Shown: positions 1-6,410 of the stretch, in pieces
How the letters are laid out: the number at the start of each line of letters is the position of its first letter
Position numbering within the stretch: the first letter of the stretch is position 1
Assembly (NCBI GenBank): GCA_964639325.1
Contig: CAZXDO010000024.1
Span: 1-43,647, forward strand
DNA from: DATGCT01 sp964639325
GTDB lineage: Bacteria > Patescibacteriota > Minisyncoccia > UBA6257 > GWB1-50-10
Direction of reading: 5' to 3'
Length of the DNA stretch: 43,647 bases
Position numbers and translations under genes: made by a program
Notes under the pieces: model-generated
Seen by the model: the letters and a program-made list of their open reading frames with translations, nothing else
What the model was told of the DNA's origin: nothing
Databases searched by the model: none

Positions 1-37
1 CGAACCGAATTTTGCGGGAACGGGAATTAGTTTTTGA

Positions 38-118
38 GCCACGCGGAGCGTGGCAAATCCTCTTAAAATCAGGCCTTAGCGCCCGCAGGGCGCGTGCCGA
101 GGCGCGAAGCGCCGAGGC
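38..118. repeat. Cluster of three GC-rich hairpins
   Basis: Three consecutive GC-rich inverted repeats stand out in AT-rich DNA: 38-44/48-54 (GCCACGC, loop GGA), 79-84/88-93 (GCGCCC, loop GCA) and 101-105/109-113 (GGCGC, loop GAA). The last one is embedded in a direct repeat of GCCGAGGC (96-103 and 111-118). They lie 3' of tRNA-Asn on the minus strand, where the 38-54 hairpin is followed by TCAAAAAC, so some may act in termination. No gene is recognised in bases 1-140. The minus strand has an Ala/Arg/Leu-rich open frame here, which looks like a by-product of the GCG-type palindromes. Confidence 0.6.
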
Positions 119-140
119 AATAAACTCGCAACATACAATT

Positions 141-410
141 TGGCTCCGGGGGCCGGATTCGAACCGGCAACCTTCTCCTTACATGTAACCCTCCTGTTAC
201 CAAGAGGCATGGACTATCTCATCACCATATTCTAGAAAGAACTTAGGTGCCGGGCGCTATAAGTCTCTGCACCTTCCCCAATAAAATCAGGGCTTGGCTC
301 AGGATTGCCCCAGTAGGGTTTCCCTGAATTCACCCGGTGTTTCAACCGTGATTTCTCACAGAAGCTGCCGTTTAGGACAGGGAGTCGCACTACCATTGTG
401 CTACCCCGGA
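141..410 (-). tRNA. tRNA-Asn (GUU) interrupted by a group I intron
   Basis: The 5' exon (410-377) holds the acceptor strand TCCGGGG, a D arm and the anticodon stem ACTCC up to loop bases CTGT. The 3' exon (181-141) resumes with TAA, stem GGAGA, a T arm with the TTCGAAT loop, the acceptor complement, discriminator G and an encoded CCA. Joined, the loop reads CTGTTAA, giving anticodon GUU (Asn) with the intron between positions 35 and 36. U1 and discriminator G73 suit tRNA-Asn. The 27-43 pair is an A-A mismatch. Reading the loop without removing the intron would suggest the wrong isotype. Confidence 0.88.
182..376 (-). other. Group I self-splicing intron (IC3-like), 195 nt, no ORF
   Basis: Conserved core elements appear in order on the minus strand: P-like at 330-316 (AATTCAGGGAAACCC), Q-like at 306-296 (AATCCTGAGCC), R-like at 272-261 (GTGCAGAGACTT) and S-like at 218-211 (GATAGTCC). 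The segment around R closely resembles the Azoarcus tRNA-Ile intron as I remember it. A P1 helix can be drawn between the 5' exon end plus first intron base (CTGTC) and GGCAG in the intron, with a U-G wobble at the splice site. The intron ends in G, as required of omega-G. No reading frame fits inside, so any mobility would need an endonuclease supplied in trans. Confidence 0.88.
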
Positions 411-485
411 ATGCGAGGAGATAAATAGAAATTAATTTCTATTTATTCCGAGCTGCCCCGGAGCAAACTTTGTTTACCCCGGAAT
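402..485. repeat. Duplicated acceptor-like sequence near the tRNA-Asn 5' end
   Basis: The 11-mer TACCCCGGAAT occurs at 402-412, covering the start of tRNA-Asn, and again at 475-485. A further CCCCGG lies at 456-461. On the minus strand, 480-460 can form a small hairpin around AAACAAAGTTT with G-U pairs. This may be a decayed partial duplication of the tRNA 5' end. The rest of the 411-656 spacer holds the palindrome, the degenerate repeats at 534-595 and a probable tRNA-Lys promoter. Confidence 0.4.
421..446. repeat. Perfect 26-bp AT-rich palindrome upstream of tRNA-Asn
   Basis: The half-site ATAAATAGAAATT is followed directly by its reverse complement. It lies 11 bp upstream of the mature 5' end of tRNA-Asn, so it overlaps the expected promoter region. 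It could be a cruciform, a binding site or a terminator for upstream minus-strand transcription. Nothing in the sequence decides between these. Confidence 0.6.
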
Positions 486-533
486 ACTTTTCAATTGTAT
501 CAACTTTCCTTTCATTTTCAAGTCCTAATACAT

Positions 534-595
534 CCTTGGGAGGTAGCAACATCCAAGTTTAATAAACTCTTCAACTTGGGGAGGATTAACATCCT
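534..595. repeat. Degenerate direct repeat with nested hairpins
   Basis: CTTGGGAGGTAGCAACATCC (534-553) and CTTGGGGAGGATTAACATCC (575-594) are about 75% identical. Nested inverted repeats are CCAAGTT/AACTTGG (553-559/573-579) and AGGAT/ATCCT (582-586/591-595). The words resemble the CAACTTGGGGG hairpin family and the terminator at 1601-1631, so these may be decayed relatives. Confidence 0.35.
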
Positions 596-617
596 ATATT
601 CTAAAAAGATTTTAATA

Positions 618-645
618 TTGAAATATATGTAAAAATATGTAAAAT
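618..645 (+). promoter_or_regulatory. Probable promoter of tRNA-Lys and the following endonuclease gene
   Basis: A TTGAAA box (618-623) and a TAAAAT box (640-645) are 16 bp apart, and the expected start is about 5 nt before the tRNA. The endonuclease gene follows with no room for its own promoter, so co-transcription is likely. Confidence 0.5.
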
Positions 646-656
646 ATAAAAGTCAG

Positions 657-731
657 CCCCCCATAGCTCAATTTGGCAGAGCAGCTCCCTTTTAAGGAGA
701 AGGTTTCTAGGTTCGAGGCCTAGTGGGGGGA
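657..731 (+). tRNA. tRNA-Lys (UUU), CCA not encoded
   Basis: The acceptor CCCCCCA (657-663) pairs with TGGGGGG (724-730), with discriminator A at 731. The D arm is GCTC/GAGC around AATTTGGCA. The anticodon stem GCTCC/GGAGA encloses the loop CTTTTAA, giving UUU. The T arm is CTAGG-TTCGAGG-CCTAG. The 27-43 pair is G-A and the variable loop is 6 nt, both slightly irregular. Unlike tRNA-Asn, CCA is absent: the next bases are CA and then the ATG of a homing endonuclease gene. Confidence 0.82.
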
Positions 732-733
732 CA

Positions 734-1597
734 ATGAATAAAACTCCCGAATATCTCATACAAAAATGCCGCTCTTTAAGAAGGAAAAGTATTCCTTTGA
801 AAAAGATAATGGAAGAAACGGGACTACCTAAAACCACTGTCTATGGATATATATACGACATTCCCCGATCTCCCCATTTTGAAAGAAAAATAATAAAAGA
901 ATCAACAGAAAGAATAATAAAATTCAATAAATCCAGGAAAGGTAAAAGCGCTTTAAACCGCCACCCTATTGAATTTAATGAATGGAACCCACAGCTTGTT
1001 ATGCTTGTGGGTCATTTTATTTTTGATGGAGAAATAAAGAAAAATGGTTGCATCTACAATAATAGAAGCAAAAAATTAATAAGAAGGGTAAAAAAATTAA
1101 CAAAGTATGTATATAAATACCCTCCCAAAGAAATGATAAATGAAAAATCAGGAGTTATTACAATATCATACTTTAATGTAGAGCTTTCTAAGCTAATTAA
1201 CCAAAGATCAAAAGAATTGATAGAATACATAAAATCAGCACCAAAAGAACACAAACGAATTTTCTTAAAATCTTTTTTCGACGATGAAGGGTGTATCAGT
1301 TTTTACAATAATACGAATAGAAAGGTTAAGGGCTATCAGTATAAAATTGAAATATTAAAACTAATTCAAAGCCTCCTTCTAGATTTTAAAATCAAAAGCA
1401 CTATTGAAAATCAACAAAGAGAAATAGTAATAAGAAGAAAAGAAAATTTAAAGAAGTTTCAAAAAGAGATAAATTTCTCCAAAGGTATTTATATGAACCC
1501 AAACCGGAAAAACAGCGTTTGGAAAAGAAAATTGGAAAAAAGAGAAATATTAAAAAACGCCATTAATTCATATCAAAACCTCAACCGGACATATTGA
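734..1597 (+). CDS. LAGLIDADG homing endonuclease with N-terminal helix-turn-helix
   Basis: This 287-residue basic protein has a putative helix-turn-helix at about residues 20-45 (LKKIMEETGLPKTTVYGYI) and two degenerate LAGLIDADG helices: LVGHFIFDGEI at about 91-101 and FLKSFFDDEGC at about 177-187. Acidic residues at the helix ends (D98, and D183/D184/E185) could serve in metal-dependent cleavage. The family cleaves long DNA sites and promotes spread of introns, inteins or itself. The ATG lies 2 nt after the tRNA-Lys discriminator base and has no ribosome binding site; 3' processing of the tRNA would leave a nearly leaderless mRNA. It is free-standing, and neither intron nor intein borders are visible around it. 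The target is unknown; tRNA genes are an obvious candidate. It ends in TGA and is followed by a strong terminator. Confidence 0.82.
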   Translation: MNKTPEYLIQKCRSLRRKSIPLKKIMEETGLPKTTVYGYIYDIPRSPHFERKIIKESTERIIKFNKSRKGKSALNRHPIEFNEWNPQLVMLVGHFIFDGEIKKNGCIYNNRSKKLIRRVKKLTKYVYKYPPKEMINEKSGVITISYFNVELSKLINQRSKELIEYIKSAPKEHKRIFLKSFFDDEGCISFYNNTNRKVKGYQYKIEILKLIQSLLLDFKIKSTIENQQREIVIRRKENLKKFQKEINFSKGIYMNPNRKNSVWKRKLEKREILKNAINSYQNLNRTY

Positions 1598-1600
1598 AAA

Positions 1601-1631
1601 ATGAGGGATGTTTAACATCCCTCATTTTTTT
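1601..1631 (+). terminator. Rho-independent terminator of the endonuclease gene
   Basis: A 10-bp perfect stem ATGAGGGATG/CATCCCTCAT with loop TTTAA is followed by a run of T. The stem extends by A-T pairs, so it may also work on the minus strand behind nrdJ. Confidence 0.85.
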
Positions 1632-1640
1632 AAAAACTCT

Positions 1641-1681
1641 CAACTTGGGGGTTCCCGACACCCCCAAGTTGGTGTGGATAA
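1641..1681. repeat. Hairpin plus DnaA-box element, copy 1 (3' of nrdJ)
   Basis: A 12-bp stem (CAACTTGGGGGT, 1641-1652, with its complement at 1660-1671) encloses the loop TCCCGAC. One base later comes TGTGGATAA (1673-1681), a consensus DnaA box on the minus strand, directly abutting the nrdJ stop codon. An inverted copy of the whole arrangement lies upstream of nrdJ at 4708-4748. The hairpin could help terminate nrdJ, but it lacks its own T tract on the minus strand. Confidence 0.7.
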
Positions 1682-4579
1682 CTAACTGCAGCCGCCGGAA
1701 GTTTCTCCGCATTGAATACAAGTTTCACAAGTTCCCGTGCGAACCATCATTCCTCCGCACTTTGGACAAACACTAGTTCCTGAGACAGATTTTTTCTTTA
1801 CCACGCCTCCGTTTTCACTATTCTCTCCATTACCGCCTACTTTAACTTTTTCTTCTTTTTTAGAAACAACTGAAGCTATAATTTCGTCATCGCCATCTTC
1901 TTCAATTTCCTCATTTTCTTTTTCTTCTTTAATCTCGTTTTTAGAAGAATCATCTTCCTCTAACTCATAAATTTTCCGGCTTAAACCAAAATCAGCTAAT
2001 TCCTCATCTTTTAAAAACCTTAAAGACAAATAACGGAATATATAATCTACAATACTGGAAGCTATACGAATATCAGGATTTTCTGTAATGCCGGCCGGCT
2101 CAAAACGGCTATAAATAAACTTGCTGGCCAAGCTCTTTAAAGGAACACCGTACTGCAAGGCCAAAGAAACAGAAATTGAGAAAGAATCCAAGAGACCGGC
2201 CAAAGTACTTCCCTGTTTTGACATTCTAATAAATATTTCCCCAAGGCGCCCGTCATCGTACATTCCGTAAGTTAAGTAACCCTCATGGCCGATAATGGAA
2301 AACTTGTGGGTTTCTGATTTTCTAACATTAGGCAAACGACGTCTTTCAACAAAGTCCCGGCCATTCTTTACCTTTTCTTCTTTTTCATCTTTAACCTCTT
2401 TGTTGTCTTCTTTATCCTCTTCCTTCTCTTCTTTTTTCTTACTTCCCGAAGAGTGCAAAGGTTGAGAGACTTTAGAACCGTCGCGATACACGGCAAAAGC
2501 TTTTATCCCTGACTCCCAAGCCATCCTATAACTTTCTGCTATTTCCTCAACACTAGTTTCGTGAGACATATTAAAGGTTTTTGAAATTGCTCCGGAAATA
2601 AAAGACTGAACTGCGGCTACCATCCGCACATGACCCTTCCAAGAAATTACTCTAGTACCATTTTGAGGTTTAATAGCGCAATCAAAAATGGGTAAATGTT
2701 CTTCCTTAAAATGAGGTGCTCCTTCTACGGTTCCCTCTTTAGAAATATATTCTACTATTTCCCTTAACTCCTCATCTTTATAACCAAGATTTTCTAAGGC
2801 TTTTTTTACAGCTCCGTTTACAATTTTCATCCAACCGCCCCCTACCAACTGTTTCATTTTTATCAAAGAGAAATCAGGTTCAATTCCGGTAGTATCACAA
2901 TCCATCATAAAGGAAATTGTTCCTGTTGGAGCAATAACCGTAGCCTGAGAATTTCTAAAACCGTATTTCTGACCTAAGTCATAAGCTCTATCCCAAACAG
3001 CAGTTAACTCTTCCCTGACTTTATTATTATCAATTTTTGACTTATCAACCTCCAAAGATTTTGCCCTGTGCTTCCCTATTACTCTAAGCATGGGTTCCCT
3101 GTTTAACTCATAACCGTTAAAAGGATCCATCCTCTTGGCAATAACAGCAGATTGACGATATGCTTCTCCGGTCATAATAGAAGCTATTGCTCCACCCCAA
3201 GCAAAACCTTCTTCTGAATCATAAGGGATACCTTTAGTCATCAAGAAAGCGCCAAGGTTAGAAAACCCAAGACCAAGCTCTCGGAAATCATGAGCGTTCT
3301 CAGCAATTTTCTTTGTTGGATAACTTCCTCCATCTACCACTATTTCCTGAGCAAGAATAAATATATCAACAGCATGTTTAAATTCATCTACAGCAAAACT
3401 ACCGTCATTCTTTAGAAATTTGAGTAAGTTCAAAGAAGCCAAGTTACAAGCCGAGTTATCCAAGTGAAGATACTCGCTACAAGGGTTGGAAGCGTTAATT
3501 CTTCCGGAATTAGGACAAGTGTGCCAATCATTTATGGTTGTATCAAACTGGACCCCCGGATCACCGGACTTCCAAGCCGCTTTAGCAATTTCCTCCAAAA
3601 GCTCCCGGGCATCGTACTCCGGAGCGTCGTTCTTGTCACTAACCCGATACCTTGTCTTCCACTTTTTATCATCTCTTACTGCTTCCATAAATTCATCAGT
3701 TATCCTAACCGAGTTATTAGCGTTTTGAAATTGGATTGAATACCACCCCTCATTATTCAAATCCATCATATTATAACCGGCCTCGGCAAGAGCTTTTATT
3801 TTATCTTCTTCATCTGCTTTAGTTCTAACAAAATCAACAATATCAGGATGGTCAACATCTAAAACCACCATCTTGGCTGCCCGGCGGGTTGTTCCTCCGG
3901 ACTTAATCATACCCGCCACTGAATCAGACCCTCTCATAAAAGAAACCGGACCTGAAGCGTAACCTCCTCCGGACAATTCTTCATTTTTAGAACGAAGAGA
4001 AGAAAGATTAACTCCCGAACCGGAACCTAGTTTAAATATCAAACCCTCGGTTTTTATCCAATCAAGAATTGCTTCCATTTCATCTTCTACAGACAAAATA
4101 AAACAAGCCGAAACCTGAGGCGGGTCAATAGTTCCCACGTTAAACCATACGGGACTATTAAAAGATCCTTTTTGGTGAAGAATAATATGAGTTAATTCAT
4201 CTTCAAAAATTTGGGCTTCTTTTTCGTTAGAAAAATGTCCCTGTTCTCTCCCCCATTCACTAATTTTTTTTGTTACTCTTGAAATTAATTGTTTCAAACT
4301 GTACTCCCTTTCAGGAGAGCCAAGTTTGCCATAAAAATATTTTGAAACTGTAATGTTTACCGCATTTCTTGACCAGAAACTTGGAAACTCTACACCCTTT
4401 TGTTCAAAAAAACTATCCGACCCCTTTTTTACCGAAGCATCTCTCTTTACCCATTCAACTTCATCAAATGGATGAACACCTTCTTTTGTAAAAACCCTTT
4501 TTATAGGTATTGACGGCTTCCCTGTAAAATCTCTTTTCTCGACTTTTGATGTAAAACCCATTTTATTTACTTTTCCCAT
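1682..4579 (-). CDS. nrdJ: Adenosylcobalamin-dependent (class II) ribonucleotide reductase
   Basis: Reduces ribonucleotides to deoxyribonucleotides using a B12-generated radical. The 965 residues include FNSPVWFNVG (about 140-149), SACFIL (C159, first redox cysteine), NPCSEY (365-370, with the thiyl-radical Cys and catalytic Glu), a second NSAC (C378) and the nucleotide-site stretch APTGTISF. An acidic/lysine low-complexity insert lies near residues 690-720 and another near 880-930. The C-terminus is a Cys-rich ribbon (CPKCGG...CIQCGE...CS), the usual flexible re-reduction tail of NrdJ. The gene stands alone, bracketed by inverted hairpin/DnaA-box elements. A promoter is proposed at 4640-4668. 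The roughly 54-nt leader is too short for a cobalamin riboswitch. Confidence 0.95.
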   Translation of the reverse strand: MGKVNKMGFTSKVEKRDFTGKPSIPIKRVFTKEGVHPFDEVEWVKRDASVKKGSDSFFEQKGVEFPSFWSRNAVNITVSKYFYGKLGSPEREYSLKQLISRVTKKISEWGREQGHFSNEKEAQIFEDELTHIILHQKGSFNSPVWFNVGTIDPPQVSACFILSVEDEMEAILDWIKTEGLIFKLGSGSGVNLSSLRSKNEELSGGGYASGPVSFMRGSDSVAGMIKSGGTTRRAAKMVVLDVDHPDIVDFVRTKADEEDKIKALAEAGYNMMDLNNEGWYSIQFQNANNSVRITDEFMEAVRDDKKWKTRYRVSDKNDAPEYDARELLEEIAKAAWKSGDPGVQFDTTINDWHTCPNSGRINASNPCSEYLHLDNSACNLASLNLLKFLKNDGSFAVDEFKHAVDIFILAQEIVVDGGSYPTKKIAENAHDFRELGLGFSNLGAFLMTKGIPYDSEEGFAWGGAIASIMTGEAYRQSAVIAKRMDPFNGYELNREPMLRVIGKHRAKSLEVDKSKIDNNKVREELTAVWDRAYDLGQKYGFRNSQATVIAPTGTISFMMDCDTTGIEPDFSLIKMKQLVGGGWMKIVNGAVKKALENLGYKDEELREIVEYISKEGTVEGAPHFKEEHLPIFDCAIKPQNGTRVISWKGHVRMVAAVQSFISGAISKTFNMSHETSVEEIAESYRMAWESGIKAFAVYRDGSKVSQPLHSSGSKKKEEKEEDKEDNKEVKDEKEEKVKNGRDFVERRRLPNVRKSETHKFSIIGHEGYLTYGMYDDGRLGEIFIRMSKQGSTLAGLLDSFSISVSLALQYGVPLKSLASKFIYSRFEPAGITENPDIRIASSIVDYIFRYLSLRFLKDEELADFGLSRKIYELEEDDSSKNEIKEEKENEEIEEDGDDEIIASVVSKKEEKVKVGGNGENSENGGVVKKKSVSGTSVCPKCGGMMVRTGTCETCIQCGETSGGCS

Positions 4580-4639
4580 TTTATTTTTTTATTTTATTTT
4601 TTATTTCGTCCGACCCTAAAATAAATGACCCGTAATAGT

Positions 4640-4668
4640 ATTTTACACCAGGATACCAAACTCGGCAA
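4640..4668 (-). promoter_or_regulatory. Probable nrdJ promoter
   Basis: On the minus strand, TTGCCG (4668-4663), a 17-bp spacer and TAAAAT (4645-4640) precede nrdJ by about 60 bp. A DnaA box lies 40 bp further upstream, a position compatible with DnaA control as known for E. coli nrdAB. That regulatory link is an inference. Confidence 0.5.
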
Positions 4669-4707
4669 AACTGAAAAAAACCCCATAGAATCTAACATTC
4701 AAAAAAG

Positions 4708-4748
4708 TTATCCACAACAACTTGGGGGTTCCCGACACCCCCAAGTTG
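4708..4748. repeat. DnaA-box plus hairpin element, copy 2 (5' of nrdJ)
   Basis: TTATCCACA (4708-4716) is followed after one base by the same 12-bp hairpin (4718-4729/4737-4748, loop TCCCGAC). It is the inverse of the element at 1641-1681, apart from loop orientation and one spacer base. It lies in the 4580-4864 spacer between the nrdJ start and the ftsZ end. Confidence 0.7.
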
Positions 4749-4784
4749 ATAATTGTATCTTTTTATTTTTAAGAGCCAAAAAAA

Positions 4785-4804
4785 CCCGAGCTAAAAAACT
4801 CGGG
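4785..4804. terminator. Hairpin in the nrdJ-ftsZ spacer
   Basis: CCCGAG (4785-4790) pairs with CTCGGG (4799-4804) around an A-rich loop, with A/T-rich flanks on both sides. It probably contributes to termination behind ftsZ. Confidence 0.4.
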
Positions 4805-4831
4805 GTATATAAAAATAAATTCTAAACACAA

Positions 4832-4855
4832 AATCCTAAATTAAAAATTAGGATT
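4832..4855 (-). terminator. Probable ftsZ terminator
   Basis: The stem AATCCTAA/TTAGGATT lies 9 bp beyond the ftsZ stop and is followed on the minus strand by TTTTG. It is AT-rich, so moderate strength is expected. Confidence 0.55.
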
Positions 4856-4864
4856 CTCTTATAG

Positions 4865-6352
4865 CTATTTCTTTTTCTTTTTTCTAAGAAAAGTAGGAAC
4901 ATCCCAAGGACTGGACTTGGAATCATCATTACCTTCCTCGTCCAAATCTCTTTCACTTCCCCAACTACCACCTGATGAAGAATTAGAAAAAGGATTTTCT
5001 TCTTCTTCTACACCACTTTCATCATCTGAATCCTTATCAACTTTCAAGGAGTTAATTTCAAAATTGCTTTTTCTTTTCTCGTCACGGCTAAAAAGGTGGG
5101 GCATATTAAAAGAGTTGCTATCTCTTAATGCTCCGTTAAAACCGGTAGCGATTACCGTTAATTTTATTGCTTTGTCTTTCAAACTATTGTCATTTATTGC
5201 CCCAAAGATGACTTGAGCGTTAGGATCCAAACTATCTGATATTACTTTGGCAATGTCATTAACTTCTGACATTTTAAGATCTCTGCCTCCGGCAATAGAA
5301 AACAAAACACCCTTAGCTCCTTCAATTGATGTTTCAAGAAGCGGTGAGTTAACTGCTTGTTGAATAACTTTTGTACTCCTATCTTGTCCTCTTGCCAAAC
5401 CTACCCCAATCATACTTGTCCCCATATCTTTCAAAATAGTTCTGATATCTGAAAAATCAACATTAATAATTCCAGGTACGTTGATAAGATCGGCAATTGC
5501 CCCAACACCGTCTTTTAGGACGTCATCAACATAAGCAAAAGCCTTAAGAATAGAAGTGTCTTTATCAATTACAGAGAAAACTCTGTCGTTAGGAATAATT
5601 ACCAAGGCGTCAACATTTTCTCTTATCCTGTCAATTGCTTCTTGGGCAATCATCATTCTTTTTGATCCTTCAAATTTAAAAGGGCGAGTAATAATACCTA
5701 TAGTCAAAACCCCGGCTTCTTTAGCTATCTCAGCAATAACCGGAGCAGCTCCGCTTCCGGTTCCACCGCCAAAACCAGCTGCTACAAAAACAATATCAGC
5801 TCCTTTAATAATTTCTCCTATCTCAGAACGATTTTCTTCAACAGCTTGGCGGCCAATATCAGGATTCATCCCTGCTCCCATACCTTTAGTAAGAGCTCGG
5901 CCTATATGAATTTTTTTGTGGGCTGAAACTTCTTCAAGGTCCTGCATATCAGTATTTACTGCAATATATTCCACTCCCCTTATCCGATTACTGTTTCTCA
6001 TTCGGCTAATTATATTACCCCCGGCTCCGCCTACTCCAATAACTTTAATATTAGTAATTCCCTGATTACTCTTTGATCTTGGACGCCTGCTCTTTGAACT
6101 TTTTCCCGCAGAAACTCTACGCTTTTTCGTACCCTTTTTCCCGGTACTTGGTTTTTTTCTTTTACTGTTTGAAGTTTTCTTAACTTTCTTATCAACCGTT
6201 TCTTTTACGTTCTTGGTTTTCTTGCTATTTTCTTTCTTTTCTTTGTCTTTTTTGTTTTTTTCTTTCTCGTGAACTGCCATATGAGCTTTAAGGTTATAAA
6301 AAAGTTTATGACACACAGGACAACGTTCTCTTTTTTTCTTGGTTTTTGGCAT
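4865..6352 (-). CDS. ftsZ: Cell division protein FtsZ with N-terminal zinc-finger-like extension
   Basis: The tubulin-like GTPase forms the Z ring. The core starts near residue 101 and has the glycine loop (VGGAGGN), the GTP-binding signature FGGGTGSG, the T7 loop NVDFSD and a C-terminal interaction peptide WDVPTFLRK, like that of other FtsZ proteins. Unusually, the 495-residue chain begins with CPVCHKLFYNLKAHMAVH (residues 11-28), a C2H2-type pattern Cys-x2-Cys-x9-His-x3-His, then about 65 residues that are almost all Lys/Arg/Ser/Thr. The extension is in frame behind an ATG, with no nearby better start. It could bind DNA, RNA or a protein partner; this is untested. The gene lies 58 bp downstream of ftsA. 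Confidence 0.95.
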   Translation of the reverse strand: MPKTKKKRERCPVCHKLFYNLKAHMAVHEKEKNKKDKEKKENSKKTKNVKETVDKKVKKTSNSKRKKPSTGKKGTKKRRVSAGKSSKSRRPRSKSNQGITNIKVIGVGGAGGNIISRMRNSNRIRGVEYIAVNTDMQDLEEVSAHKKIHIGRALTKGMGAGMNPDIGRQAVEENRSEIGEIIKGADIVFVAAGFGGGTGSGAAPVIAEIAKEAGVLTIGIITRPFKFEGSKRMMIAQEAIDRIRENVDALVIIPNDRVFSVIDKDTSILKAFAYVDDVLKDGVGAIADLINVPGIINVDFSDIRTILKDMGTSMIGVGLARGQDRSTKVIQQAVNSPLLETSIEGAKGVLFSIAGGRDLKMSEVNDIAKVISDSLDPNAQVIFGAINDNSLKDKAIKLTVIATGFNGALRDSNSFNMPHLFSRDEKRKSNFEINSLKVDKDSDDESGVEEEENPFSNSSSGGSWGSERDLDEEGNDDSKSSPWDVPTFLRKKKKK

Positions 6353-6410
6353 AAAAATAAAACTATTAGTAATTATTTATAAAATAAAATTGACTAAATT
6401 ACAAATGAAA

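Noticed and set aside
1..30. Possible end of an upstream gene (plus-strand frame 1, stop at 28-30)
   Set aside because: Nine residues before the stop are too few to recognise, and no signal supports coding.
601..837. Minus-strand open frame over tRNA-Lys
   Set aside because: Its sequence (GLEPRNLLLKRELLCQIELWG) is the antisense of a tRNA, a common false gene.
1737..1970. Plus-strand Ser/Phe/Pro-rich frame inside nrdJ, and similar frames opposite ftsZ and rplY
   Set aside because: Mirror frames of Glu/Lys-rich low-complexity coding sequence on the other strand.
4580..4640. Cobalamin riboswitch before the B12-dependent reductase
   Set aside because: The leader from the proposed promoter is about 54 nt and AT-rich; no B12-box is visible.
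4625..4825. 66-codon plus-strand open frame in the nrdJ-ftsZ spacer
   Set aside because: It reads through the DnaA box and hairpin repeat; composition is unlike a protein.
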